Assembly (NCBI GenBank): GCA_023435545.1
Contig: JAEYRQ010000117.1
Location: 1 to 6,146 of the forward strand
Reading direction: 5' to 3'
Origin: Pseudomonadota bacterium
Lineage (GTDB): Bacteria; Pseudomonadota; Alphaproteobacteria; Rhizobiales; Tepidamorphaceae
Length of the DNA stretch: 6,146 nt
The notes under the pieces were generated by a model. The model had not been told where the DNA came from, ran no database searches, and was given only the letters and a program-made list of their open reading frames with translations. The number at the start of each line of letters is the position of its first letter. Position 1 is the first letter of the stretch. The translations under genes and the position numbers were made by a program. Of this stretch, positions 1 through 6,138 are shown piece by piece.

Positions 1-525
1 GCGATAGACCACCTCGATGTGCCCGCGCGCCCGCGGATGCTGGGCCTCGATCAAGCCAGCGGTGAAGTGCGAGTTGGCGATCACCGCGTCGCCGCGCGCC
101 ATCACGGAATTGTACCAGGTCTTGAGCCGGCCGCCTGCCTTGTAGGCACCGTGATAGGTGGTGACGAAGGGCACACCCGCCCGCCGTGCCGCCATAAGCC
201 CGCTCCAGGCCGGCGCGCGGCTGCGGGCATGGACGATATCGACGCGTTCGGCCGCGATCAGTCGCCTGATCCGTTCGGCGTTCCAGAAGACGCGCACCGG
301 ATTCTTCGTCGCCGCCGGGAACGGCAGCCATTCGGCGCCGGCCTGCTGAAGCTCCGGCACGAGACGGCCGCCGACGGTTGCGACAATCGCGCGGGCGCCC
401 GCAGCGACAAGCGCGGCGGCGACATCCACGGCCGTGCGCTCCGCTCCGCCGGCGTCAAGCGACGGCACCAGTTGCAGCACGGTCACGCCCTGAAGGACCG
501 GATGGGGTTTCGCCTGAGTGTCCAT
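1..525 (-). CDS. Family 4 glycosyltransferase (GT-B fold), C-terminal part beyond window
   Basis: The reverse strand from the ATG at 525-523 is open for 175 codons to the window edge with no stop, so this is a 5' partial gene. The product starts with a short tail, then a first beta strand and glycine loop (VTVLQLVPSLDAGGAER, residues 14-30), typical of the N-terminal acceptor domain of GT4 enzymes. Further family-like segments are VDIVHARSRAPAW (95-107), VPFVTTYHGAY (118-128) and GDAVIANSHFTAGLI (145-159). These enzymes transfer a sugar from a nucleotide-sugar to a lipid or glycan acceptor, usually on the cytoplasmic face of the inner membrane. The nucleotide-binding domain with its EX7E motif lies outside the window, so donor and acceptor cannot be named. 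Lipopolysaccharide or capsule assembly is the usual role, but that is inference. It is divergent from the hydrolase at 566. No strong Shine-Dalgarno sequence is visible; the nearest purine run is GGTAG just upstream of the ATG. Confidence 0.88.
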   Translation of the reverse strand, partial: MDTQAKPHPVLQGVTVLQLVPSLDAGGAERTAVDVAAALVAAGARAIVATVGGRLVPELQQAGAEWLPFPAATKNPVRVFWNAERIRRLIAAERVDIVHARSRAPAWSGLMAARRAGVPFVTTYHGAYKAGGRLKTWYNSVMARGDAVIANSHFTAGLIEAQHPRARGHIEVVYR

Positions 526-551
526 GCGACTACCGTTAGCCGATCAGGCTC

Positions 552-558
552 GGGGAGA
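552..558 (+). promoter_or_regulatory. Ribosome binding site for the ABHD10-like gene
   Basis: GGGGAGA lies 7 nt before the GTG at 566. It decides the start over the in-frame GTG (518) and ATG (524), which have no comparable purine run at the right distance. Confidence 0.6.
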
Positions 559-565
559 CGATAGG

Positions 566-1348
566 GTGCCGGACGCAGAATCCTTTCAGGTCGACATCGG
601 CGAGGGCGAAGCAGCGCGACGGATCGCCGTGCTGCGGCGCGCCGGCAAGGCACCTCCGATGGGGTGGCTCGGCGGGTTCCGATCCGACATGATCGGCACC
701 AAGGCCGCGGCGCTCGATGCCTGGGCGGCGGATACCGGCCGCGCGATGATCCGCTTCGACTATTCCGGGCACGGCCAGTCCGGCGGCGACTTCCTTGAGG
801 GGACGATCAGCCGCTGGCTCGCGGAGTCCTATGCGGTCGTCGATGCCTTCTGCAAGGAGCCGCCGGTGCTGATCGGCTCCAGCATGGGCGGCTGCCTCGC
901 CATGCTGATGGCGCTCGGACGGTTCGCCGCGGGCACACCACTTGCCGGGCTGGTGCTGATCGCGCCTGCTGTCGACATGACCGAGCGGCTGATGTGGGAC
1001 CAGTTCGACGAGGCGATCCGCGCCGAGATCATCGAAAGCGGGGTTTGGACCCGCCCCTCCGAATACGACCCGGCGGGCTATCCGATCACCCGGGCGCTGA
1101 TCGAGGACGGCCGCAACTATCTGGTGATGGACCGCGCGACCCTGCAGGTCGGCTGCCCCGTGCACATCCTGCACGGCCGCGAGGATCCCGACGTGCCGCT
1201 GTCGCTCTCGCTGGAACTGGTCTCGCGCCTCGCCCATGACGACGTGACGCTGACCATCGTCCACGACGGCGATCACCGGCTGTCGCGCGAGGAGGACATC
1301 GCGCTTCTGCTCAGGGTGGTCGGCGGGATGGTGGAGGATGCCGGCTGA
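566..1348 (+). CDS. Alpha/beta-hydrolase, ABHD10-like serine (thio)esterase
   Basis: A 260-residue alpha/beta-hydrolase. The nucleophile elbow GSSMGG (104-109) places the catalytic serine at S106. HGREDPDVP (203-211) supplies the acid, probably D207, and GDHRLS (235-240) supplies H237, so the triad looks complete. MIRFDYSGHGQSGG (61-74) is the strand and turn before the elbow. The segments IRFDYSG, GVW-x-x-PS-x-Y (159-167) and the HG...D...VP block resemble human ABHD10, a mitochondrial acyl-protein thioesterase that also cleaves acyl-glucuronides, so an ester or thioester hydrolase is likely; the substrate is unknown. No signal peptide is seen, suggesting a cytoplasmic enzyme. I chose the GTG at 566 because GGGGAGA (552-558) lies 7 nt upstream and the protein then begins just before the first beta strand. 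The same frame has a GTG at 518 and an ATG at 524, but these overlap the start of the divergent glycosyltransferase. It is convergent with the SDR gene, 11 bp between stops. Confidence 0.88.
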   Translation: MPDAESFQVDIGEGEAARRIAVLRRAGKAPPMGWLGGFRSDMIGTKAAALDAWAADTGRAMIRFDYSGHGQSGGDFLEGTISRWLAESYAVVDAFCKEPPVLIGSSMGGCLAMLMALGRFAAGTPLAGLVLIAPAVDMTERLMWDQFDEAIRAEIIESGVWTRPSEYDPAGYPITRALIEDGRNYLVMDRATLQVGCPVHILHGREDPDVPLSLSLELVSRLAHDDVTLTIVHDGDHRLSREEDIALLLRVVGGMVEDAG

Positions 1349-1349
1349 G

Positions 1350-1365
1350 GGCTGATTGCTCAGCC
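1350..1365. terminator. Small hairpin between convergent genes, possible weak terminator
   Basis: GGCTGA (1350-1355), loop TTGC, TCAGCC (1360-1365) is a perfect 6-bp stem with a 4-nt loop between the converging hydrolase and SDR genes. It includes the SDR stop codon (1362-1360). A second copy of the left arm, CGGCTGA (1342-1348), overlaps the hydrolase stop and could pair alternatively with TCAGCCG (1360-1366). Neither strand has a T-tract after the stem, so it is not a classical intrinsic terminator. Confidence 0.3.
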
Positions 1366-2262
1366 GCCCCGCCCCTCCCCCGCCTCGAACCCCTCCCCCG
1401 ATTCGAACAGGGCGTCGATGCCGGCGCGGTAGTCGGGATAGATCAGCTGAACGCCCAGTTCCTCCTTGATCCGCGCATTGGATGCCCGGCGGTTGGACGA
1501 GTAGAAGCTGCGGGCCATCGGCGTCATGTCGGCCGTCTCGAACGGCACCTCCGGCGGCGGCTCGACGCCGAGCTTCCGCGCTGCGTAGGTGATGACGTCC
1601 TGAGGGGGCGCCGGCAGGTCGTCGGCGAGATTGTAGACGCCGCCCGCCCGCGGCCGCGCGATCGAGGCTTCCAGCACGCCGGCGATGTCCTCGACATGGA
1701 TGCGGTTGAACACCTGTCCCGGCTTGACGATGCGCCGAGCCGTTCCGTTCGCAATCGTCACCAGTGCATTGCGCCCCGGCCCGTAGATGCCGGCGATCCG
1801 GAACAGCATCACCGGGATGCCCGTCTCCCTCCCGAAGGCGAGCCAGTCGGCCTCGGCCTCGACGCGGCGAGCGTTGCGCGGGCTCACGGGATCGGTCTCG
1901 TCCTCCTCGGTAATCCAGCCGCCGTCACGGTTGCCGTAGACGCCGATGGTGGAGAGATAGCCGAGCCAGCGGATCGAACCGGCCCGGGCGGCGAGATCGT
2001 CGCGATGGAAGCGCAGCACCGGATCGCCCGCCTCGCCCGGCGGGATCGACACGACCACATGATCGGCGCCCTCCAGCGCGCGGGGAACATCGACGCCCGG
2101 CCCGGTCCCGTCGAAGGTCACCGCGTCGACACCCTCGGCCTCCAGGGCCACGGCCTTGTCCGCGGTGCGCACCGTCCCGGCGACCACCCAGCCGCGAGAC
2201 CGCAGCCGCCGCGCGAGCGTCATTGCCGAAAATCCCAGTCCAAACACGAAGAGCTTGCTCAT
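1360..2262 (-). CDS. YeeZ-like SDR-family (epimerase-like) protein lacking the YxxxK pair
   Basis: A 300-residue Rossmann-fold protein of the extended SDR type, closest by eye to the E. coli YeeZ family. The nucleotide-binding loop is [11 protein letters not shown] (7-17), a GxGxxA form. STIGVYG (104-110) matches the usual S..VYG strand, IAGIYGPGR (156-164) follows, and [10 protein letters not shown] (186-195) is the conserved late segment seen in YeeZ-type proteins. Where most SDR enzymes have YxxxK, this protein has R129 and R133 (segment [11 protein letters not shown], 127-137), so ordinary dehydrogenase or epimerase chemistry is doubtful. NAD(P) binding is likely; the reaction is unknown. 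I chose the ATG at 2262-2260 because it begins just before the first Rossmann strand. An in-frame upstream extension would lie inside queG. Its ATG overlaps the queG TGA as ATGA, and no good Shine-Dalgarno is visible, so translational coupling to queG is likely. The C-terminus carries a duplicated hexapeptide. Confidence 0.85.
   Translation of the reverse strand: MSKLFVFGLGFSAMTLARRLRSRGWVVAGTVRTADKAVALEAEGVDAVTFDGTGPGVDVPRALEGADHVVVSIPPGEAGDPVLRFHRDDLAARAGSIRWLGYLSTIGVYGNRDGGWITEEDETDPVSPRNARRVEAEADWLAFGRETGIPVMLFRIAGIYGPGRNALVTIANGTARRIVKPGQVFNRIHVEDIAGVLEASIARPRAGGVYNLADDLPAPPQDVITYAARKLGVEPPPEVPFETADMTPMARSFYSSNRRASNARIKEELGVQLIYPDYRAGIDALFESGEGFEAGEGRGG
1372..1407. repeat. 18-bp tandem duplication inside the SDR 3' end
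   Basis: Two adjacent 18-bp units, 1372-1389 and 1390-1407, differ at only two bases (CC versus AT at unit positions 12-13). On the coding strand they encode FESGEG and FEAGEG at residues 287-298, just before the stop. The unit is a multiple of three, so copy-number change would keep the frame. Confidence 0.75.
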
Positions 2263-3446
2263 GAAGCACAGTTGGAGCGGGATTCCCCCACCACGGTCAA
2301 GCCGAACCGCCACTCGTCCCTGACGTCAGGATCGGGCTCGGCCGGCTCGCGATCGGTTGCCAGCACCGCGAAGTCGTCTGTCTCCAGCAGCCGCGACAGA
2401 GCCCACACCGCCGCCCCGCGAACCACCGGTGCCCCGTCGTCCAGCCATTGGATGGCCGCCTCGGCCAATGACGGATCGCCACTGTTGCCGATGGAGATCA
2501 CGACGTTGCGCACGAACCGGTTCCGGCCGATGCGCTTGACCGGTGACTTGCGGAACAGGGCACGGAAGCCGGCATCGTCCAGCCGGGCGAGGTCGGCGAG
2601 CGCCGGCAGGTCAAGTTCGGGACGCGCCGCCAGCCGTGTCTCGCGTCCGGCCTGGGCGAACTTGTTCCAGGGACAGACCGCCAGGCAGTCGTCACAGCCA
2701 TAGATGCGGTTGCCGATCGCGGCACGGAACTCGTGCGGGATCGGGCCCTTGTGCTCGATGGTCAGGTACGAGATGCAGCGGCGCGCATCGAGCCTGTACG
2801 GTGCGGGGAAGGCATCGGTGGGACAGATGTCGAGACAGGCGCGGCAGGACCCGCAATGGTCTGATTCCGCCGGGTCGGGGGGGAGTTCGGCGGTCGTGAA
2901 AATCGCGCCCAGGAACAGCCAGGAGCCGAATTCGCGCGACACCAGGTTGGTGTGCTTGCCCTGCCAGCCGATCCCGGCGGCTTCGGCCAGCGGCTTCTCC
3001 ATGACCGGGGCGGTATCGACGAACACCTTCACGTCGGCTCCGGCCCGCGCAGCGAAGGCGCCTGCGACCGTTTTCAGCCGCCCCTTGATCACCTCGTGGT
3101 AGTCGTCGCCGCGCGCATAGACGGAAATGACGCCCCGATCGCCCTGTGAGAGGCCATCCAAGGGATCGATCCCGGGTCCGTAGTTCATGCCGAGCATCAC
3201 CACGGACCTGACCTCTGGCCACAGAATGCGCGGATCGCCCCGGCGCTCGGCGGTCGTCGCCATCCACTCCATCGTGCCGTGGTGACCGGCATCAAGGAAG
3301 GCCTGCAACCGCGCGGCCGCCCGTGGTGTGGCGTCGGGCCGCGCCACACGGACGATGTCGAATCCAGCCGCCCGTGCGGCCTCGATCAGCGTCGACTTGA
3401 GACGGTCGGAAGCCTGCGCGCGATGCTCAGAAATCGAGATCGACAT
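2259..3446 (-). CDS. queG: Epoxyqueuosine reductase QueG
   Basis: A 395-residue QueG, the cobalamin- and 4Fe-4S-dependent enzyme that reduces epoxyqueuosine to queuosine at position 34 of GUN-anticodon tRNAs in the cytoplasm. The N-terminal part holds the cobalamin- and substrate-binding region, including [16 protein letters not shown] (109-124) and VDTAPVMEK (143-151), whose D144 matches the proposed catalytic aspartate. [17 protein letters not shown] (164-180) is a family hallmark. Two 4Fe-4S sites follow: [12 protein letters not shown] (C198, C201, C204, C208), then C224 in [12 protein letters not shown], and [13 protein letters not shown] (C251, C254, C258). The C-terminal part, about 300-360, looks like the HEAT-repeat segment that contacts tRNA. 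Length is typical of the longer proteobacterial form. The only plausible start is the ATG at 3446-3444, which overlaps the end of fzlA by 20 bp. The stop overlaps the next gene's ATG. All key residues are present. Confidence 0.96.
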   Translation of the reverse strand: MSISISEHRAQASDRLKSTLIEAARAAGFDIVRVARPDATPRAAARLQAFLDAGHHGTMEWMATTAERRGDPRILWPEVRSVVMLGMNYGPGIDPLDGLSQGDRGVISVYARGDDYHEVIKGRLKTVAGAFAARAGADVKVFVDTAPVMEKPLAEAAGIGWQGKHTNLVSREFGSWLFLGAIFTTAELPPDPAESDHCGSCRACLDICPTDAFPAPYRLDARRCISYLTIEHKGPIPHEFRAAIGNRIYGCDDCLAVCPWNKFAQAGRETRLAARPELDLPALADLARLDDAGFRALFRKSPVKRIGRNRFVRNVVISIGNSGDPSLAEAAIQWLDDGAPVVRGAAVWALSRLLETDDFAVLATDREPAEPDPDVRDEWRFGLTVVGESRSNCAS

Positions 3447-4119
3447 AGGTGTTGGACGGCATCATCCCCGCGATCTGGTCGACCAGCAGCGGCCGGAAGG
3501 ACGGCCGCGACTTGACGCGGGCGTACCAGGCCTTGGCCGGCTCGAACTCGTCCCACGGCACCTCGCCGAGATAGTCGATGCAGGACAGGTGTGCTGCCGC
3601 TGCCAGATCGGCGAAGGACAGATCGTCGCCGCCGAGCCAGTTCCGCCGCCCCGCGAGCCAACCGATGTAGTGGAGATGATAGCGGATATTGGTGCGTGCC
3701 GCACGGATGGCGGCCGAATCCGGCGCGCCGCCGCCCTGCTCCGGGGTCATGTAGCGCTTGTAGATGCGCTCCGTCAGCAGATAGTCCGAGACGTCGGCGT
3801 GGAAGCGCAGGTCGAACCAGTCCATCAGCCGCCGCACCTCGGCACGCTCGCGCGGCGTCGTCGGCAGCAGCCGCCGGCCGTCGAGCTCGGCGCCGCGCGT
3901 CTCGTCGAGATACTCCAGGACCGGCCGCACCCCGCAGATGGCAGCGCCCTCCCCGTCGATCATCACCGGAAGCGAGCCGGCTGGATTGACGACGAGGAAG
4001 TCGCGCCGGCGCTCCCACGGACGTTCCTCGATGAACTCCGCGTTGAGGCCGTATTCGCCGAAGGCTATGCGCACGGTCCGGGAAAACGGACAGAAGGGAT
4101 GATGATACAGCGTCAGCAT
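3427..4119 (-). CDS. fzlA: FzlA-type GST-like FtsZ-binding division protein
   Basis: A 230-residue GST-fold protein. The thioredoxin-like domain (about 1-75) has [15 protein letters not shown] (6-20) and [11 protein letters not shown] (45-55) with the cis-proline P51. The all-helical domain includes [13 protein letters not shown] (98-110), [18 protein letters not shown] (151-168) and [15 protein letters not shown] (171-185). The WERRRDFL segment (35-42), the YIGWL...WL.GD.L block and the acidic tail ending VDLDF (226-230) resemble Caulobacter FzlA, which binds curved FtsZ filaments and controls constriction; its C-terminus is needed for function. At the usual glutathione-binding Glu/Gln-Ser dipeptide this protein has G63-V64, which argues against a detoxifying GST. 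The ATG at 4119-4117 fits the first beta strand, though no good Shine-Dalgarno is seen. It is first in the operon with queG and divergent from uppP. An ordinary GST remains possible; the GST fold is certain and the FzlA assignment is probable. Confidence 0.8.
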   Translation of the reverse strand: MLTLYHHPFCPFSRTVRIAFGEYGLNAEFIEERPWERRRDFLVVNPAGSLPVMIDGEGAAICGVRPVLEYLDETRGAELDGRRLLPTTPRERAEVRRLMDWFDLRFHADVSDYLLTERIYKRYMTPEQGGGAPDSAAIRAARTNIRYHLHYIGWLAGRRNWLGGDDLSFADLAAAAHLSCIDYLGEVPWDEFEPAKAWYARVKSRPSFRPLLVDQIAGMMPSNTYVDLDF

Positions 4120-4133
4120 TCGATACCGATGAC

Positions 4134-4158
4134 CCGGCAGCCGCAGTGATTGTGCCGG
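4134..4158. promoter_or_regulatory. Inverted repeat in the fzlA-uppP control region
   Basis: CCGGCA (4134-4139) and TGCCGG (4153-4158) form 6-bp arms around a 13-nt spacer. The right arm overlaps the proposed uppP -35 box, and the repeat lies in the predicted fzlA leader. It could be an operator or a leader hairpin. Six GC-rich arms can occur by chance in this sequence. Confidence 0.25.
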
Positions 4159-4177
4159 CGAAACGATGGGGTATAGA
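4150..4177 (+). promoter_or_regulatory. Candidate promoter for uppP
   Basis: TTGTGC (4150-4155), a 16-bp spacer and TATAGA (4172-4177) resemble a housekeeping sigma-70 promoter facing uppP. Transcription would begin near 4184, giving a leader of about 49 nt that contains the ribosome binding site. Confidence 0.45.
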
Positions 4178-4198
4178 GGCGGCGGCCTCGGGGAACAA
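4170..4198 (-). promoter_or_regulatory. Candidate promoter for the fzlA-queG-SDR operon
   Basis: Read on the minus strand: TTGTTC (4198-4193), a 17-bp spacer and TATACC (4175-4170). The start would fall near 4163, leaving a leader of about 44 nt before fzlA. Its -10 box shares bases 4172-4175 with the -10 box proposed for uppP. Confidence 0.48.
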
Positions 4199-4217
4199 CC
4201 CGAATCACCTGCCGGAT

Positions 4218-4223
4218 GGGGAG
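4218..4223 (+). promoter_or_regulatory. Ribosome binding site for uppP
   Basis: GGGGAG (4218-4223), within a longer purine-rich run beginning at 4214, stands 9 nt before the ATG at 4233 and supports that start. Confidence 0.65.
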
Positions 4224-4232
4224 TAGTCGTCC

Positions 4233-5033
4233 ATGACAGCCGAACAACTGGTGGTGCTCGCGGTTATCCAGGGCCTGACCGAATTCCTGCCGGTGAGTTC
4301 GTCCGGCCACCTGAACCTGGTGCACCTGTTGACGGACTACCCGGATCAGGGTGTGGCGATAGATGTCGCCATACATCTGGGCAGCCTCGTGGCGGTGGTC
4401 GCCTACTTCTGGCGGGACATGCTGTTCCTGCTGGGCGGACTGCGCGACGTGGTGCTGCTGCGGAGAACCGAACCTGCCAGGCTGCTGCTCCTTCTGGCGC
4501 TCGCCTCCGTGCCGCTGGTGGTGTTCGGCTTCATCATGGTGAAGACCGGGCTGGTCGACGCGGTGCGGTCGCTGGAGGTGATCGCCTGGACGACCGTCAT
4601 CTTCGCGCTGGTGCTGTGGGCCTGCGACCGGCTGGGAAGGACCGACCGCGCCTTCGCGCAGACGCGGCTGCCTGACGCGATCTGGGTCGGCCTGGCGCAG
4701 TGCGTCTCGCTGATCCCCGGTGTCAGCCGGTCAGGGATCACCATGTCGGCGTCGCGGGCGCTCGGCTACGAGCGCACCGAGGCCGCCAGATTCTCGCTGC
4801 TGCTGTCGATCCCGGCGATCCTGGCGGTCGGGGCCGGGACCGCCCTGGAGCTCGATGGCGGTGCGGCGCAGCTCGTCTCCTCCGACGCGCTGATGGCCGC
4901 CGGCCTGTCGGCGGTGGCGGCCTTCCTGTCGATCTGGTTCATGATCGCGCTTCTGAAGCGCACGACGATGCTGCCCTTCGTCGTCTACCGGCTGGGCCTC
5001 GGCATCGTGCTGTTGTGGTTCGTCTACGCGTGA
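4233..5033 (+). CDS. uppP: Undecaprenyl-diphosphate phosphatase UppP (BacA)
   Basis: A 266-residue polytopic inner-membrane enzyme that removes a phosphate from undecaprenyl diphosphate, regenerating the lipid carrier for peptidoglycan and surface polysaccharides; its overproduction is known to give bacitracin resistance in E. coli. Both signature regions are intact. QGLTEFLPVSSSGH (13-26) carries the (E/Q)xxxE motif in its Q form (Q13, E17), with serines and H26. PGVSRSGIT (162-170) carries R166 and the flanking serines. Hydrophobic segments are visible at about 41-60, 84-102, 115-131, 187-202, 220-240 and 248-265, with the N-terminal re-entrant region before them. Length is normal for the family (E. 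coli about 273). The ATG at 4233 has a good ribosome binding site. It is divergent from fzlA and convergent with the NDUFA9-like gene, with 31 bp between stops. This is the only uppP in view; other phosphatases may share the task. Confidence 0.97.
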   Translation: MTAEQLVVLAVIQGLTEFLPVSSSGHLNLVHLLTDYPDQGVAIDVAIHLGSLVAVVAYFWRDMLFLLGGLRDVVLLRRTEPARLLLLLALASVPLVVFGFIMVKTGLVDAVRSLEVIAWTTVIFALVLWACDRLGRTDRAFAQTRLPDAIWVGLAQCVSLIPGVSRSGITMSASRALGYERTEAARFSLLLSIPAILAVGAGTALELDGGAAQLVSSDALMAAGLSAVAAFLSIWFMIALLKRTTMLPFVVYRLGLGIVLLWFVYA

Positions 5034-5064
5034 AGGCGCCCGAAGGCCGGGATGCCGCGGTGGC

Positions 5065-6048
5065 CTACGCTATCCGCTGGCCGGGCTGGGTGAACTGGCC
5101 GGACTTGCGGTAGCGGCCGAGATAGGTCGGCACGATGGTCTCCATTGCGCTCGGCGCGATGCCGAGGCCCGCAAGCGTCCGCCCGTCCTCGATGGCGGCC
5201 TGCGAGACGACGTTGTCGTGCTCGAGCAGGCGAACCTGATCGACCGTCAGCAGCGGTTTCGGCAGAAGCTGCAGCGCATGCGCCTTCAGCCGAGCCAGCC
5301 CGAACGGCACCGGCACCAGGAGGCGCTTTCGGCCGACCTCGGCCAGGATGAACTCCATGAGTTCCTTGAAGGTGCGGACTTCCGGCCCGCCAAGCTCATA
5401 GGTGGCTCCCGGCCGCGCCTCGCTCTCGATCGCGCGCGCCGCAGCCTCGGCGACGTCGGCCACATAGACCGGCTGGTAGCGCGTATGCCCACCGCCGATC
5501 AGCGGCAGAACCGGCGAGATGCGCGCCATCGCAGCGAAACGGTTGAAGAAGTCGTCCTCCGGGCCGAACACGATCGAGGGACGCAGCACCACCGCCTGCG
5601 GCATCGCTTCGAGCACCAGCCGCTCGCCGATCGCCTTCGAGCGGGCATAGTGCGACGCGGACTCGGCATCGGCGCCGATTGCTGACACCTGCACCATGCG
5701 GGTGATCCCGGCCGCTGCGGCGGCCTGGGCGACGGCTCCCGCCCCCGCCCCCTGCACGGCATCAAAACGCTGCCGCCCGGTCTCGTAGAGAATACCGACC
5801 AGGTTGACGACCGCGTTGGCGCCGATGAGCGCGCGCTCGATCGACTGGCGGTTGCGGATATTGGCCTGGACTGCGTGGATCTGGCCGACGGCGCCGAGCG
5901 GCTGCAGATGGCCGGCGAGATCAGGGCGGCGCACCGCGGCGCGCACCCTGTAGCCGCGCCTCACCAGCGCCCTGACCACGTAGCGGCCGACGAAGCCCGA
6001 GCCGCCGAAGACGGTGACGATGTCGCCCTTCACATAGTCTTTCGCCAT
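5065..6048 (-). CDS. NDUFA9-like atypical SDR (complex I NDUFA9 subunit family)
   Basis: A 327-residue NAD(P)-binding protein of the atypical SDR group that includes the mitochondrial complex I accessory subunit NDUFA9. The glycine loop VFGGSGFVGRYVV (13-25) gives GxxGxxG at G15, G18 and G21. ANAVVNLVGILYE (77-89) is the family-like fourth strand. VSAIGA (121-126) and YARSK (134-138) give S122, Y134 and K138, so unlike the other SDR protein here the catalytic set is formally present. VVLRPSIVFGPEDDFFNRFA (153-172) is a strong family hallmark, followed by QPVYVADVA (192-200) and YELGGPEV (217-224). In free-living bacteria such proteins are usually not part of the core 14-subunit complex I; a quinone- or NADPH-related role is only a guess. 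I chose the ATG at 6048-6046: it precedes the Rossmann strand closely and AAGAGGG lies 10 nt upstream. A TTG at 6102 would add 18 residues and is less likely. The stop is TAG. Confidence 0.92.
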   Translation of the reverse strand: MAKDYVKGDIVTVFGGSGFVGRYVVRALVRRGYRVRAAVRRPDLAGHLQPLGAVGQIHAVQANIRNRQSIERALIGANAVVNLVGILYETGRQRFDAVQGAGAGAVAQAAAAAGITRMVQVSAIGADAESASHYARSKAIGERLVLEAMPQAVVLRPSIVFGPEDDFFNRFAAMARISPVLPLIGGGHTRYQPVYVADVAEAAARAIESEARPGATYELGGPEVRTFKELMEFILAEVGRKRLLVPVPFGLARLKAHALQLLPKPLLTVDQVRLLEHDNVVSQAAIEDGRTLAGLGIAPSAMETIVPTYLGRYRKSGQFTQPGQRIA

Positions 6049-6058
6049 CACCCGCAGA

Positions 6059-6065
6059 CCCTCTT
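6059..6065 (-). promoter_or_regulatory. Ribosome binding site for the NDUFA9-like gene
   Basis: On the minus strand AAGAGGG ends 10 nt before the ATG at 6048, favouring that start over the in-frame TTG at 6102. Confidence 0.5.
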
Positions 6066-6132
6066 GCGGCCGCGCCCGGCCGGACACCTCGCGTCCTTCC
6101 AACCGCCCCTCAATAGCCGACGCCCCGGCGGC

Positions 6133-6138
6133 TGTATA
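6133..6138 (-). promoter_or_regulatory. Candidate -10 box upstream of the NDUFA9-like gene
   Basis: TATACA on the minus strand, about 85 nt upstream of the ATG. A -35 box at normal spacing would fall past the right edge of the window, so this is half of a promoter at best. Confidence 0.25.

Noticed and set aside
19..564. A 181-codon plus-strand open frame at the left end
   Set aside because: The minus strand here encodes a convincing GT4 N-terminal domain open to the window edge; the plus-strand frame is its shadow.
536..1276. A 246-codon minus-strand open frame opposite the hydrolase
   Set aside because: The plus strand carries a complete catalytic triad; the antisense product is low-complexity in His, Arg, Ala and Asp and shows no motif.
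1696..2703. A 335-codon plus-strand open frame lying opposite the SDR and queG genes
   Set aside because: It spans the junction of two well-supported minus-strand genes, is rich in Arg, Pro, Ala and Ser with no recognisable motif, and is expected in GC-rich coding DNA where stops are rare on the other strand.
3328..4149. A 273-codon plus-strand open frame opposite fzlA and the start of queG
   Set aside because: Antisense shadow of fzlA, which has clear domain motifs; the translated product has no family-like segments.
3386..4198. A 270-codon minus-strand frame overlapping fzlA in another frame
   Set aside because: The fzlA frame matches the GST fold end to end; this frame is Arg/Ala-rich with no motif. 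A frameshifted gene is unlikely because fzlA is intact.
5034..5064. GGCC arms (5045-5048 and 5062-5065) between uppP and the NDUFA9-like gene as a terminator
   Set aside because: Only 4 bp of pairing with a long loop and no T-tract on either strand; such arms are common by chance here.
5065..6048. Calling the right-hand gene a true complex I subunit
   Set aside because: Bacterial complex I normally has 14 core subunits without NDUFA9, and no nuo gene is visible, so only the family name is justified.
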